DNA from: Roseburia hominis
GTDB lineage: Bacteria; Bacillota; Clostridia; Lachnospirales; Lachnospiraceae
DNA length: 64,000 nucleotides
Assembly: GCA_040702975.1 (NCBI GenBank)
Contig: CP159990.1
Span: forward strand, 1 to 64,000
Direction of reading: 5' to 3'
In this document: positions 39,414-48,691 of the stretch, piece by piece
Numbering within the stretch: position 1 is the stretch's first letter
Layout of the letters: the number at the start of each line of letters is the position of its first letter
Notes under the pieces: generated by a model
What the model was told of the DNA's origin: nothing
Seen by the model: only the letters and a program-made list of their open reading frames with translations
Databases searched by the model: none
Made by a program: the position numbers and the translations under genes

Positions 39414-39456
39414 ATTATCTTATCAAATCCACCCGGGCAGGTCAAGCTGCTCCGCC

Positions 39457-40449
39457 CTATTCTGCCGTTTCCGGGTAAAACGCCTCTGACAGCCTCTCCA
39501 CCGTATCTGCCATACGATCCCCGGCCAGAACGCTCTCCAGAGGGATCACTGCAAAACGCTCTTCCTTTACACAATCCAGCTGGGATAAGGTATCATTTGC
39601 CTTGATCTCTGCAATTTTTTCTTCCACAGACGGAGAATCATAGTCATGAATCAGGATCAGATCCGGGTCCCTGGCAAGCACCTCCTCATAGCTGACCGTG
39701 ACCCACTGCTTCTCCTCCAGATCATCGAACATATTCTTTCCGCCTGCAAGCTCAATCAAAAGCGATTCAAAATTAATTCCTGAACAAGTAAATACTCCGT
39801 TATTTCCACTGTCATATACCAGGACCCTGACCGGCTCCTTTCCCTTGGCCCTCTCCTTAGCAGCCTGAATCCGGGTCTTTTGCTCTTCCACGTAAGCCTC
39901 GGCCGTCTCCTCGATCCCGAAAATCCTACCGATATCCAGAATTTCCTGGTACTGCTCCTCCAGTGTGACAGCGGCATTCATATAGACCGTCATTCCATAG
40001 CTTTCCAGCTCTTCGATATCCAGGGCACTGTCACCGAATTCCCAATCCAGACCATAGATGAAATCCGCTCCGCTGGTAATTACCGCCTCCCGGGTCGCAG
40101 AACCATAATTCAGTTCCGGCATATCCCGATACGCCTCCTCATACTCCGGAAGCGGCCCCCGGCTGTGATTGGCAAGGGAAGTTCCCACAATATAATCCCG
40201 AAGTCCCAACGCCACAAACAGCTCCGTACAGTTTGGCCCTAAGGTCAGGACCTTCTGTGGTTTTTGGCTTACCTTGACCTCTCTTCCGTAATTTTCCAGG
40301 GTAAATGGATACGCACCCTGATCCTCCTTCGTTTCTCTCTCTTCCACGCCTTTATTCATATCCGCCGCAGACTGCACTTTACCGCACGCCGTAAGTGCTG
40401 CGACCGTCAGCAGGCAGACCAGCGTCCGAAATACTTTCTTTTTCATCAC
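39457..40449 (-). CDS. Siderophore/cobalamin-type ABC transporter substrate-binding lipoprotein
   Basis: This 330-aa protein has a lipoprotein signal (LLTVAALTACGK, Cys at residue 22) and the type III binding-protein fold of FepB/BtuF/FhuD. The mature part opens with the usual YPFTLENYGREVKVSQKPQK and VLTLGPNCTELFVALG; later VRVLVYDSGNNGVFTCSG and DPDLILIHD are typical. It would deliver a metal chelate or cobalamin to the FecCD permease. Ligand specificity cannot be told; no cobalamin riboswitch or Fur box was recognised upstream of the operon. Confidence 0.9.
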   Translation of the reverse strand: MMKKKVFRTLVCLLTVAALTACGKVQSAADMNKGVEERETKEDQGAYPFTLENYGREVKVSQKPQKVLTLGPNCTELFVALGLRDYIVGTSLANHSRGPLPEYEEAYRDMPELNYGSATREAVITSGADFIYGLDWEFGDSALDIEELESYGMTVYMNAAVTLEEQYQEILDIGRIFGIEETAEAYVEEQKTRIQAAKERAKGKEPVRVLVYDSGNNGVFTCSGINFESLLIELAGGKNMFDDLEEKQWVTVSYEEVLARDPDLILIHDYDSPSVEEKIAEIKANDTLSQLDCVKEERFAVIPLESVLAGDRMADTVERLSEAFYPETAE

Positions 40450-40472
40450 GCGCCATCTCCTCCTCTTTTCTT

Positions 40473-41261
40473 CTATATCTGCCCTGCTTCTCCCACGCCT
40501 GCCGGCAGAAATGTGATAGTCACCCTTCCCGTGATCGGGTGTTTCATCACGGAACTTCTGACTCCATAAATTTCATAAATATATTCCGGGGTAAAGACCT
40601 CCTCCGGCGTTCCGGAAAGTACGATCTTCCCGTCCTTAAGCACATACAGCCGGTCACAATACAGGGCCGCCATATTCAGGTCGTGAATCGCCGACAGCAC
40701 CGTCACCTTCAACCGTTTGATAAAATCAAAGATCTGCATCTGATAGCTGATATCCAGATGATTGGTCGGCTCATCCAAAATAAAGAAATCACTTTCCTGG
40801 GCGATGGCACGTGCCATCAATACCCGCTGCTTCTCGCCTCCCGACAAATGAACATAATTCCTCTTCGCCATATTTTCCATTCCCAGATGCTCCAGCGCAT
40901 GATGCACGATTTCTTTATCATGAGCATTATCAATATCAAACCATTTTTTATAAGGACTGCGCCCCATAGCGACCATTTCCTCTACCGTAAAATCAAACGG
41001 TACTTCGTTCTCCTGTCCCACGACCGCCAGCTTCCGGGCCGATTTTTTATAATTCATCTTAAGCAAATCCTCGCCGTCCAGCCAAATCGCTCCCTCATCC
41101 GGCTTTAATGCACGGTAAATATTCTTAAGCACCGTAGATTTTCCGCTCCCGTTTGGTCCAATCAGGCCGACAAATTCTCCCTCTTCCACAGAAAGCGAGA
41201 CCTTGTCCACCGCATTTTTCCTGCCATAGGAGAACGTCAGCTCTTCTACCTCAAGCCGCAT
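40473..41261 (-). CDS. Iron/cobalamin-type ABC transporter ATP-binding protein
   Basis: This 262-aa ATPase has Walker A GPNGSGKST near residue 36, signature HLSGGEKQR near 140, Walker B FFILDEPTNHLD near 162 and the H-loop in LSAIHDLNMA. The class with this layout (FecE/BtuD/FhuC) energises type II importers. The gene starts 19 bases after the FecCD permease gene and 23 bases before the binding-protein gene, so the three form one import system. Confidence 0.93.
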   Translation of the reverse strand: MRLEVEELTFSYGRKNAVDKVSLSVEEGEFVGLIGPNGSGKSTVLKNIYRALKPDEGAIWLDGEDLLKMNYKKSARKLAVVGQENEVPFDFTVEEMVAMGRSPYKKWFDIDNAHDKEIVHHALEHLGMENMAKRNYVHLSGGEKQRVLMARAIAQESDFFILDEPTNHLDISYQMQIFDFIKRLKVTVLSAIHDLNMAALYCDRLYVLKDGKIVLSGTPEEVFTPEYIYEIYGVRSSVMKHPITGRVTITFLPAGVGEAGQI

Positions 41262-41280
41262 ACAAGCTACCTCCCCTTCT

Positions 41281-42351
41281 CTATTTCTCTCTGCCGGTAT
41301 TACGCTTTAACAGCCAGATAAATACCGGTCCCCCAATTACTGCGGTTAGAATTCCCACCGGCAGCTCTTCCGGCGCGATCAGCATTCTCGCCGCTACGTC
41401 CACCCATACTACCAGGATTCCTCCTAAAAGTGCAGAGATCGGTAATACATTTTTGTGATTCCCCCCTACCAGAAGCCGGGTAAAATGTGGAACCATAAGG
41501 CCCACAAAGCCAATCGTACCGCTGACCGCGATCGTCACTCCCGCCATGAGAGATGCCACAAGCACCAACATTTTCTGCAGGCGGCGTACATTTGCCCCCA
41601 GCGCACCCGCACTCTCATCTCCCAGCACCAGCAGATTCAGCCCCCGGTAATTGAGCATAAGAACCACCATACAGCCGACCAGCACCACAAAGGGTAGTTT
41701 CAGATAAGCCCACTTGGCGCCGGCAAGGCTCCCCGACATCCAAAATTCTGCATTATGAAGCCCCAACGCATTCGGTGCACTCAGCTTGATCACGTCCGTA
41801 AGTCCGTCCATGATCATGGACAGCGCCACTCCCGAAAGGAGCAGCTGCGTAATATGGATCCGTCCCCGCACCCGGGATATGGTATATACAAAAATAATCG
41901 TAATCGCCGAGCCAAGAAATGCACTGATCGACAGGGAATACGTTCCCAGAAAAGAAAAGGCCCCAAATAGCATTCCCAGTGTGGCAAATGCAGCCGCCCC
42001 CGAGGAAACTCCCAGGATAAACGGGTCTGCCAGATGATTGCGGACCAATGCCTGCATCGTCACCCCGCAGACTGCCAGAGAAGCCCCCACGATCATGCCA
42101 AGACAGACTCTGGGAAGACGCAGTCCCAGAATCACATTTACTTCCAGCTGCTCCCAGGTACAAGGTATCTTATTCCCGATGACAGGGAGACGGCTAAGAA
42201 GAATTTTCGCCGTAGTACCCGGAGCCACCGTGACCGGGCCAAGCCCCGTTGCCAGCACCAGAGACAAAAGCGCTGCCACACTCAACAATATGATGATCAA
42301 AACAATATTCGGTTCTTCCCGGTTAAAATGTTTTTTCAAAAACTTCCCCAT
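41281..42351 (-). CDS. FecCD family ABC transporter permease
   Basis: This 356-aa protein has about ten hydrophobic segments and the FecCD/BtuC features: LRLPRVCLGMIVGASLAVCG, NPLADPFILGVSSGA-like (NHLADPFILGVSSGAAAF), and a C-terminal GFVGLMVPHFTRLLVG and WVDVAARMLIAPEELPVGIL. These permeases form homodimers to import siderophores, haem or cobalamin. The ATG at 42351 follows GGGAGG, while an upstream ATG adds 16 unusual residues. It heads the operon. Confidence 0.92.
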   Translation of the reverse strand: MGKFLKKHFNREEPNIVLIIILLSVAALLSLVLATGLGPVTVAPGTTAKILLSRLPVIGNKIPCTWEQLEVNVILGLRLPRVCLGMIVGASLAVCGVTMQALVRNHLADPFILGVSSGAAAFATLGMLFGAFSFLGTYSLSISAFLGSAITIIFVYTISRVRGRIHITQLLLSGVALSMIMDGLTDVIKLSAPNALGLHNAEFWMSGSLAGAKWAYLKLPFVVLVGCMVVLMLNYRGLNLLVLGDESAGALGANVRRLQKMLVLVASLMAGVTIAVSGTIGFVGLMVPHFTRLLVGGNHKNVLPISALLGGILVVWVDVAARMLIAPEELPVGILTAVIGGPVFIWLLKRNTGREK

Positions 42352-42497
42352 ATGGTTCCTCCCACCTTTCCTGCCGCCGGCCAGACTGCTGTTCATCAAA
42401 TTTCACTCTTACCTTTTCTTCCTGCCGGTTTTCTCTTTTCACACATTAACAGACGAACCCGGCCCGCGCAAGCCCCTGGGAGGGATATAACGGCGTA

Positions 42498-42590
42498 AGA
42501 AACCGAGATGAAGGTCCACCGGAACTAGGTATGCCTGGCGCCGAGATAAAGATCCACTGAACCTTATTTCAGGTATGCGTGGCAACAAAG
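42498..42590. repeat. Diverged intergenic repeat borders
   Basis: Two related pieces, accgagatgaaggtccaccg with aactaggtatgcctggc, and ccgagataaagatccactga with caggtatgcgtggc, resemble the left border of the 46-bp repeat clusters. Confidence 0.5.
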
Positions 42591-42640
42591 AGACGGTACT
42601 CCACCTGCCATTTGGCCGATGCGCACCGTCTCTCTTTTTT
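42586..42640. terminator. Rho-independent terminator
   Basis: Arms AAAGAGACGGT and ACCGTCTCTCTTT around a GC-rich loop, with T6 on the plus strand and a weaker T stretch on the minus strand. It likely ends the MacAB/membrane-protein transcript coming from the right. Confidence 0.75.
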
Positions 42641-42738
42641 ATAAATAATTTAAAACTTTCTATAAGCCCGCCGACTAATAGACTCCGCCTTATAGCCTTA
42701 CTATGTTAAAACGAATGTTACATATTCTCCCTGACAGC

Positions 42739-43122
42739 CTACTTAGACTGATACAGTCCCCAGATAAACAACGCCGGGATAATAAAATCGATCGCCAGAA
42801 GCGGATTAAAGCCTGTCAGCATAGTGGACTGTACACAGGAAATCGCGATCATGACCGTGTAAATTCCAATCGCTGCCGCACAGCCTTTGAAGGATTTCCC
42901 ACTGAATCCCAGTACGCCTGCCACAATCATAGAAACCGATGAAATCAGGCTCATTCCCATGCTGAGCGGAGTGTAGGCCTCCTTTAGCATACTCATATCC
43001 ACACCCGGAACCTCCAGGCTATTTACCACATAATACCCCGCCAGGAGACTTATAATTCCCAGAACACTAAGTACAATAACGATAATAGACATGACCTTTA
43101 ATAATTTGTTAGGTATAAACAT
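42739..43122 (-). CDS. Small four-helix membrane protein
   Basis: This 127-aa protein has four hydrophobic segments (about 10-32, 54-76, 80-98 and 104-122) and no recognised domain. Composition is similar to DUF4064-like small membrane proteins of Firmicutes, but the match is only by general look. It lies about 80 bases after the MacB-like permease and may be the last gene of that operon. No function is proposed. Confidence 0.7.
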   Translation of the reverse strand: MFIPNKLLKVMSIIVIVLSVLGIISLLAGYYVVNSLEVPGVDMSMLKEAYTPLSMGMSLISSVSMIVAGVLGFSGKSFKGCAAAIGIYTVMIAISCVQSTMLTGFNPLLAIDFIIPALFIWGLYQSK

Positions 43123-43201
43123 AACTGTTACCTCCGTTTCTTTTTACTATACCATTAAATCTTATCCCTTACAACCAATATCCTTCTCTTGCTCCTAAAC
43201 A

Positions 43202-44434
43202 CTACAACTGCCTGAGCGCCTCGATCGGACTGAGCCTTGCCGCCTTCCTGGCCGGGTAGATTCCAAATATAATTCCTACGCTACAAGAAAAAGCTGTCGT
43301 CAAAATGACAGACATCGGGGTGATCCGCGCCGACAGGCCACCGATTCCCAGTGCAGACACAAGACCTGCGATTCCCGCGCCGATCAGGATTCCAATAATC
43401 CCTCCGATTCCGGATATGATTGCCGATTCCATCAAAAATTGCATCACAACAGAGGAGGTTTTCGCTCCCAGGGCCTTGCGGATACCGATTTCCCTTGTCC
43501 GCTCCGTCACGGATACCAGCATAATATTCATGACGCCGATTCCGCCTACCAACAGAGAAATTCCCGCGACAAATGCCACAAATGCGGTCACGCCGTCCAT
43601 GATCGTCCCCATAAAGGAGAGATCCATCGCCTGTTGCTTGGTAAATAAGTCCTTCCCATCACTCATATGGCGCGCCGACAGGATACGGATCGCCGCAGCC
43701 GCCACCTGGTTTTCACTCGCCTGCTCTCCCAGATAAATGCTCAGCGACGATACATTTTCCGCCCCTCTTCCCCAGTTCGCAGATGCCGTATAGGGCATTT
43801 CCATCATGACCGGCATCTCCATGCCAAACATTTTCATCGCCTCATCATTGGCCTCCATAAGCTCCACATCATAATCCCGGACACCGCATATCCTCACAGT
43901 TTGAATCGTATTTTCAATATGAAGTTCCAGTTCCATTCCCTCCACGTCCGTCGTTCCATAGAGATAAATCGCGCTGGCTTTATCGAGCACACAGACCAGA
44001 TTCCCATTTGCCACATCTTCCTCCGTAAAGAAATCCCCGACTACCACCTCCTTTTGCGCCGGATCAAAGCGGGCATCGGGCATGGTCATAGATACGTATG
44101 CCTGAAAATCCCCTTTCCGGGTCGTAACTTCTCCCACCAGACTGCTGGCGGATACCACCCCTTTACTCAGATCTCCCAGTTGTTCCTTCAAAGCCTGTAT
44201 ATCTTCCTGGGTAATCAGCTCCGTATTCGTCGTCTCCTCCCCATCTACGATAATTCCCACACTCTTTGCATCGCTTTCCGCCATCACGTCATCTTTTAAT
44301 CCATTTCCAATGGAAATGATCGTGATAACCGAGGCGATTCCGATAATAATTCCCAGCATGGTCAAAAAAGACCGGCCTTTGTTAGAACGGATCGACAGGA
44401 GCGCCATTTTAATATATTCTCCAAATTGTTCCAT
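43202..44434 (-). CDS. MacB-like ABC transporter permease (FtsX domain)
   Basis: This 410-aa protein has one N-terminal membrane helix, an extracytoplasmic MacB_PCD domain (about 50-265) and three C-terminal helices with the FtsX-type stretch VTERTREIGIRKALGAKTSS. The opening SIRSNKGRSFLTMLGIIIGIASVI is typical. It belongs to mechanotransmission exporters that pair with a LolD-like ATPase. The ATPase and adaptor genes precede it on the same strand, so this is a MacAB-type efflux set; in Gram-positive bacteria such sets often export or resist peptides. Substrate unknown. Confidence 0.92.
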   Translation of the reverse strand: MEQFGEYIKMALLSIRSNKGRSFLTMLGIIIGIASVITIISIGNGLKDDVMAESDAKSVGIIVDGEETTNTELITQEDIQALKEQLGDLSKGVVSASSLVGEVTTRKGDFQAYVSMTMPDARFDPAQKEVVVGDFFTEEDVANGNLVCVLDKASAIYLYGTTDVEGMELELHIENTIQTVRICGVRDYDVELMEANDEAMKMFGMEMPVMMEMPYTASANWGRGAENVSSLSIYLGEQASENQVAAAAIRILSARHMSDGKDLFTKQQAMDLSFMGTIMDGVTAFVAFVAGISLLVGGIGVMNIMLVSVTERTREIGIRKALGAKTSSVVMQFLMESAIISGIGGIIGILIGAGIAGLVSALGIGGLSARITPMSVILTTAFSCSVGIIFGIYPARKAARLSPIEALRQL

Positions 44435-44469
44435 ATGTAAATTCCTCCTGATTATGCCCCTTGCGCAAG

Positions 44470-44580
44470 ACTGCTCATTTTTTGCGATTCTCCACTGCCT
44501 GATTCGCCAAATTACTTACTTTCCACTTTTTCGGCCGCCCGATTCGCTTAAGTTACTTACTTTCCACTCTTCTCCACTGC
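44470..44580 (-). repeat. Short tandem duplication at the 3' end of the adaptor gene
   Basis: The last codons of the adaptor gene and its stop (unit with GTGGAAAGTAAGTAA and GCGAATC) are repeated once after the stop with about 42-base spacing, with a third partial start (GCAGTGGAGAATCGC). It adds no coding length and looks like local slippage. Confidence 0.65.
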
Positions 44581-46182
44581 CTGCGCACGCATTCCTTCTT
44601 TGACGCTTCCGGTCGAATCATAGACCACCTGGTCTCCCTCGGAAAGTCCCTCTTTAATCTCCACTCTGGTACTGGAGGAAGTCCCCAGTTCTACCATCTG
44701 TTTTTTCACCACGCCATCGCGAATGACGTAGACAAAATCGCCGGTGGTTCCGGTATTGATCACCTCGCACGGGAGACATAGAACATTCTTTTCCTCCGCC
44801 ACCAGCATAGTGACCTTGGCATTAACTCCAACATAAATATTCTCGTCGGGATCATCGATCTGCACCCTCGCACCAATCACCGGATTTCCCTTTTCATTGG
44901 GAAGCGCAATTTTATCAATAGATGTCAGCGTCCCACTGTAACTTTGCCGGCCAATTTCCACGACCGCGCTGCTGCCCTCCTTCAATTTATCACAATCTCC
45001 TGCCGCCACCTCTATTTTCACCGCTACGTCTGTATTGCTGACCAGTGTAAATAACTCTCCTCCCTGAACCGCCTGGCTGCTTTCCACGGCTTTCACATCG
45101 GAAATAATCCCGTCAAACTCCGCTTTTATGCCCTCCTTTCCCAACTCTACCAGTTCTTTTGCACTTAAAGCCGCAAGCTCCGCCATGTTTTCGGAGACCT
45201 TCATATTTTTCGTCTGTCCCGCAGTAAGCCCCGTCTCCACACTTCCTGTCGCACTGCTTTTCGCCTGATTCAAACTGGACTTTAGAGTGGCAAGCTCCTG
45301 CTTTGCCGCTGCAAGATTGGCTGCAAGCGCCGAAACGTCTGCATTTCCCACTGCCGAAAGGCTTTGCTCCAGGCTGCGGTATGTAATTTGAAGCGCCTCC
45401 AGCTCTTTGGTACATACACCCGCCGTTTCCACCAATTCCCTGCGGATCTCATCCCGCTCCTGCTGCGTTTTTTCAGGGTACAGGGCGTCAAGATTCTCCA
45501 TTTCCCGCTCTGCATTTTCCTTTTCCGCTTTTTTCGTATCCTGCTGATTTAAGTTTTCCTGCATCATCGCCTTGATCTCTTCTAATTTTGCCGCATTATT
45601 TCCGGCGGCCTGCGCTTCTTCCTCATAAGCGGCCTCCAGCTTCTGGATCTCCTCTTTCTTTTCCGCAACCTGCTCTTCCATATTCCTGATACTGCTCTCC
45701 TGGGCTGCTTTTGCCTGGCTGGCCTGCTCGGCACTTCGCCTGCTCTGCTCGCCTGCGTCCTGATTGGCATATTTTGTAGAAAGAACATTTAGCTGACTTT
45801 TCTGATTCTCCCGTTCAAGATCAGCCGTGTCATAGGTGACCAGCAAATCCCCGGCTTTCACAGCCTGCCCTTTTTGGGCTTTACACGACGCGATCGGCGC
45901 ATTGACCGGAGAGAAGAACACCTTCGACTTCTCACTTTCCACCAGCCCGGACACGCGGTAGGTTTCTTTCACATCGCCTTTTTCTACGCGGACCACTTCC
46001 AGATTCTTCGCACTGTCTTTGGGCGATGCCAGCAAAGAAATACCCCAAAACGTCAACACCAAAACGGCCAAAATAGGAAGAATCATCCAGCCCGGAAGTT
46101 TTTTCTTCGGCTTTTTCACTTGACTGTCTTTTTCCATCTTTTCTATTTCCACTTTTTCTATTCCTGCTTTTTCTTTTTTCAT
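44557..46182 (-). CDS. Efflux adaptor (HlyD/MacA type)
   Basis: This 541-aa protein has a Lys-rich cytosolic start, one membrane helix (about 32-52), a biotinyl-lipoyl-like part, a long coiled coil (about 130-310, rich in Glu, Lys and Gln), a second lipoyl half (GIISDVKAVESSQAVQGGEL) and beta-barrel domains (VEIGRQSYSGTLTSIDKIAL). This is the membrane-fusion/adaptor order of MacA. The coiled coil is longer than in many Gram-positive relatives. It is flanked by its ATPase (2 bases upstream) and permease genes. Confidence 0.92.
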   Translation of the reverse strand: MKKEKAGIEKVEIEKMEKDSQVKKPKKKLPGWMILPILAVLVLTFWGISLLASPKDSAKNLEVVRVEKGDVKETYRVSGLVESEKSKVFFSPVNAPIASCKAQKGQAVKAGDLLVTYDTADLERENQKSQLNVLSTKYANQDAGEQSRRSAEQASQAKAAQESSIRNMEEQVAEKKEEIQKLEAAYEEEAQAAGNNAAKLEEIKAMMQENLNQQDTKKAEKENAEREMENLDALYPEKTQQERDEIRRELVETAGVCTKELEALQITYRSLEQSLSAVGNADVSALAANLAAAKQELATLKSSLNQAKSSATGSVETGLTAGQTKNMKVSENMAELAALSAKELVELGKEGIKAEFDGIISDVKAVESSQAVQGGELFTLVSNTDVAVKIEVAAGDCDKLKEGSSAVVEIGRQSYSGTLTSIDKIALPNEKGNPVIGARVQIDDPDENIYVGVNAKVTMLVAEEKNVLCLPCEVINTGTTGDFVYVIRDGVVKKQMVELGTSSSTRVEIKEGLSEGDQVVYDSTGSVKEGMRAQAVEKSGK

Positions 46183-46184
46183 CG

Positions 46185-46886
46185 TTAAAATTCCTTTCCG
46201 TCAATCTGAAAATAATCTCTTTCTATCTTGCCGTCCCTCACGCGGATTACCCGTTTCGCTTCCGCCGCGATCTCCGCATCATGTGTAATGATAATCACAG
46301 TGCGCCCCTGGCGGTTCAGTTCTTTTAAAATATTCATGATTTCTTCCGTAGAGGCCGAATCCAGATTCCCGGTAGGCTCATCAGCGAGTATAATCGGCGG
46401 CTTTGCCGCGATTGCTCTTGCCACAGCGACCCTTTGCTGCTGACCACCGGACATTTCCGCAGGCTTATGATGAAGGCGCCCCTTTAGTCCCACCAGAGCC
46501 AGCGCCTCCTTCGACACCTCACGCCGGGTCTTTCTGTCCACTCCCCGGTAAATGAGAGGCAGCTCCACATTTTCCAGCGCATCAAGATTTGCGATCAAAT
46601 TGAAGCCCTGGAAAATAAACCCGATCTGCTCATTTCGAATTACGGATAACTGATTATCCGTCATCTGTGAAACGTCCCGATCGTCCAGATAATAGGTTCC
46701 GGAAGTCGGCGTATCCAGGCAGCCCAGCATATTCATAAGCGTCGACTTCCCTGAGCCCGAATGCCCTACGATCGCCACCAGTTCTCCCCTATCAATCTCA
46801 AGACTGACGCCGTCCAGCGCACGTACTTCGTTCTCACCGGGGTTATATATCTTTTTCAAATTCTCAATCCGTACCAATGCACCCAC
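46185..46886 (-). CDS. MacB/LolD-type ABC transporter ATP-binding protein
   Basis: This 233-aa ATPase has Walker A GHSGSGKST near residue 41, signature EMSGGQQQR near 144, Walker B PIILADEPTGNLD near 163 and the H-loop in IITHDAEIA. The NEVRALDGVSLEIDRGELVAI opening and DEPTGNLDSAS are standard in the LolD/MacB/FtsE group. It starts the operon; promoter boxes lie 64 to 92 bases upstream. It powers the permease and adaptor encoded next. Confidence 0.93.
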   Translation of the reverse strand: MGALVRIENLKKIYNPGENEVRALDGVSLEIDRGELVAIVGHSGSGKSTLMNMLGCLDTPTSGTYYLDDRDVSQMTDNQLSVIRNEQIGFIFQGFNLIANLDALENVELPLIYRGVDRKTRREVSKEALALVGLKGRLHHKPAEMSGGQQQRVAVARAIAAKPPIILADEPTGNLDSASTEEIMNILKELNRQGRTVIIITHDAEIAAEAKRVIRVRDGKIERDYFQIDGKEF

Positions 46887-46949
46887 AATCTTCCTCCTTG
46901 CCCTTCGCTTTTGTCTTATTGTGTTACTGTATTATTATCTTAATACAGA

Positions 46950-46978
46950 ATTATACTACCGGGATTTAGTAATTGCAA
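46950..46978 (-). promoter_or_regulatory. Promoter of the MacAB-like operon
   Basis: On the minus strand TTGCAA (46978-46973) and TATAAT (46955-46950) are separated by 17 bases, a good vegetative promoter in the right place. Confidence 0.7.
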
Positions 46979-47188
46979 TATGTTTTTGGATAAAAAAGGA
47001 AATAATACAGAATGTGTATAGAGGCATTGCAGCTCCTGCCCATGTTAGAAAAGGGACTTTTTGAATACCCGGTGCAGTGTCTGAATGCTGTCTCAGGTAA
47101 ATGCTATTGCAACGCAGTAAAAGAGGCCAGAAACAATCATGTCCCTGGCCCCATAAACTATTTATTTCCATATGCTGCAAAATCAAAA

Positions 47189-47590
47189 CTATAATCCATA
47201 TTCTTTCAATAATTCTTCACGGAAATCTTGATCTCCATCTGCTTTCAGGATTTCCTCAACACGATTATCTTTCACCAGATTCGCATACAACTTGCTAATC
47301 CGCTGCTCTCCACGTTTCTCCCCCAGCTTCTCTCCCTTTTCCCGAATCAATCTATCCCTCTCTTCCATCTTCATATACGTCACTCCCATCTGCTTACTTG
47401 CTTTAATATTCTTCACAATCTCATGCAGATGCTTTAATCTCTCATCACAAACCTCCGGCAGGCACTCATCAGAACTTTTTTCCACATAATGCAGGAAATC
47501 AACCATCCATATCTTTCAACATCTGCTCTTTTGTTTCTTCCATATGTATTTCTCCTTCCATTATAATCTCTCCATTTCCCTATTGCAAGA
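47189..47590 (-). pseudogene. C-terminal fragment of an Rpn-like gene
   Basis: The frame 47189-47506 gives 105 residues (VDFLHYVEKSSDECLPEV, then RLKHLHEIVKNIKASKQMGV and TYMKMEERDR) that resemble the C-terminal part of the Rpn proteins at 25-28 kb, where DFLHYLENTT and HERVHKVKLSEEIGVKYMQA occupy the same order. The nuclease part is missing. A short MEETKEQMLKDM frame lies just upstream in another frame. It is probably a decayed Rpn copy of a different subtype, ending ADGDQDFREELLKEYGL. Confidence 0.65.
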
Positions 47591-47776
47591 ATGAAGGTAT
47601 TATAACAGCCTTTATCCCTGAAATCCTTTGGTTTTGCGGAGGTTTTGTATTTTTGGAAGTGTTTCACAAAACCTGTCAAAGCATAGGAATAAATCATATT
47701 ATTTCTTTTATTATTTTTTAGTTCATATTCCTTATTGCGCATCTATACTGGAAGTTTTCGAGCGACACGAAAAAGT

Positions 47777-48691
47777 TTACCATACGATTTTCGCACTAAA
47801 TCCCGTAATCCTTTTCTCCGATGGAGAATAATAGATGATTACCGTCCCCATATCATCCTCACTATATACCACCAAAAGTTCATTCCCATACACAAGAATA
47901 TCCTCCTTAGCGCTTAGCAGTAACTGAGTCGTTCTATTCCTTATCTCAACATTCTCATACGCCTTCATCTCAAAATCTGCTTCCCCTGTATTCCAATAAA
48001 GTTCCAAAAAGTCCATCAGTAATGAACCATGAAATTCATCGTCCGGTATTTCCGCCATGTCTTCCCTATCCCCAGGCTCCTCCTCTACCGCCGCATAATC
48101 ATCCTGATAAAGAAATATTGGCTCTCTCCACTTCTTTATTTCCTCCACCGCAGCCGTTACTTCCTCATCTGTTCCTTTTTCCATATCAGTAGCTACGTTG
48201 TGATAATAGATCAGCCCTGAGCCCCCTTCTTCCCACACCATATTACAAATATATTCTTTTCCATCTGCGCCGCTATAAGTATAGTCCTTAAGATACAGGA
48301 AATTCTTATCATCTATCTTCCAATTCGGCGCCGTCTTATTCCCATCACTAAAATACGTCCTCTGGACGTTTTTGTCGTATGCTTGGCAACTTGAAGAAGC
48401 CGCCGGAGCACCAAAACGCCTGCTGATTTCCCGGAACACCTCCGTCATCTCTTCCTGTTTTCCGTCATCTTCCACTTCCCGGACATTCGCTTCGGAATAT
48501 CCATTCCATGGCCAGATAAACAGCTCCTCCTCCCCAACATAAAGAGCCCCTGCCCCGGATGTCTTATCATAAACTTTTACCTCGTCCAGATAGGACGGCA
48601 ACACATAAGAAATCCATTTAGAACTCAATACACCGACCAATAAAATCACCGCTGCCGCCACATAGGGAGCTGACATTTTTAACCTTTTCAT
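47777..48691 (-). CDS. Membrane-anchored protein linked to the two-component system, unknown function
   Basis: This 304-aa protein starts MKRLKMSAPYV and has one N-terminal membrane helix (about 9-26), then a large extracytoplasmic acidic domain of no recognised family (contains GALYVGEEELFIWPWNGYSE and ICNMVWEEGGSGLIYYHN). Its ATG overlaps the kinase stop as ATGA, which fixes the start and shows translational coupling. It may modulate the kinase, in the manner of YycH/YycI-type accessory proteins, but no sequence similarity was recognised to them. Confidence 0.78.
   Translation of the reverse strand: MKRLKMSAPYVAAAVILLVGVLSSKWISYVLPSYLDEVKVYDKTSGAGALYVGEEELFIWPWNGYSEANVREVEDDGKQEEMTEVFREISRRFGAPAASSSCQAYDKNVQRTYFSDGNKTAPNWKIDDKNFLYLKDYTYSGADGKEYICNMVWEEGGSGLIYYHNVATDMEKGTDEEVTAAVEEIKKWREPIFLYQDDYAAVEEEPGDREDMAEIPDDEFHGSLLMDFLELYWNTGEADFEMKAYENVEIRNRTTQLLLSAKEDILVYGNELLVVYSEDDMGTVIIYYSPSEKRITGFSAKIVW

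Noticed and set aside
42352..42740. Cobalamin riboswitch or Fur box ahead of the importer operon
   Set aside because: No conserved B12-box or Fur-like palindrome could be recognised; the stretch holds repeat borders and a terminator.
47434..47742. Open frame of 102 codons on the minus strand
   Set aside because: It overlaps the Rpn fragment in another frame, has no ribosome binding site and shows no family resemblance.
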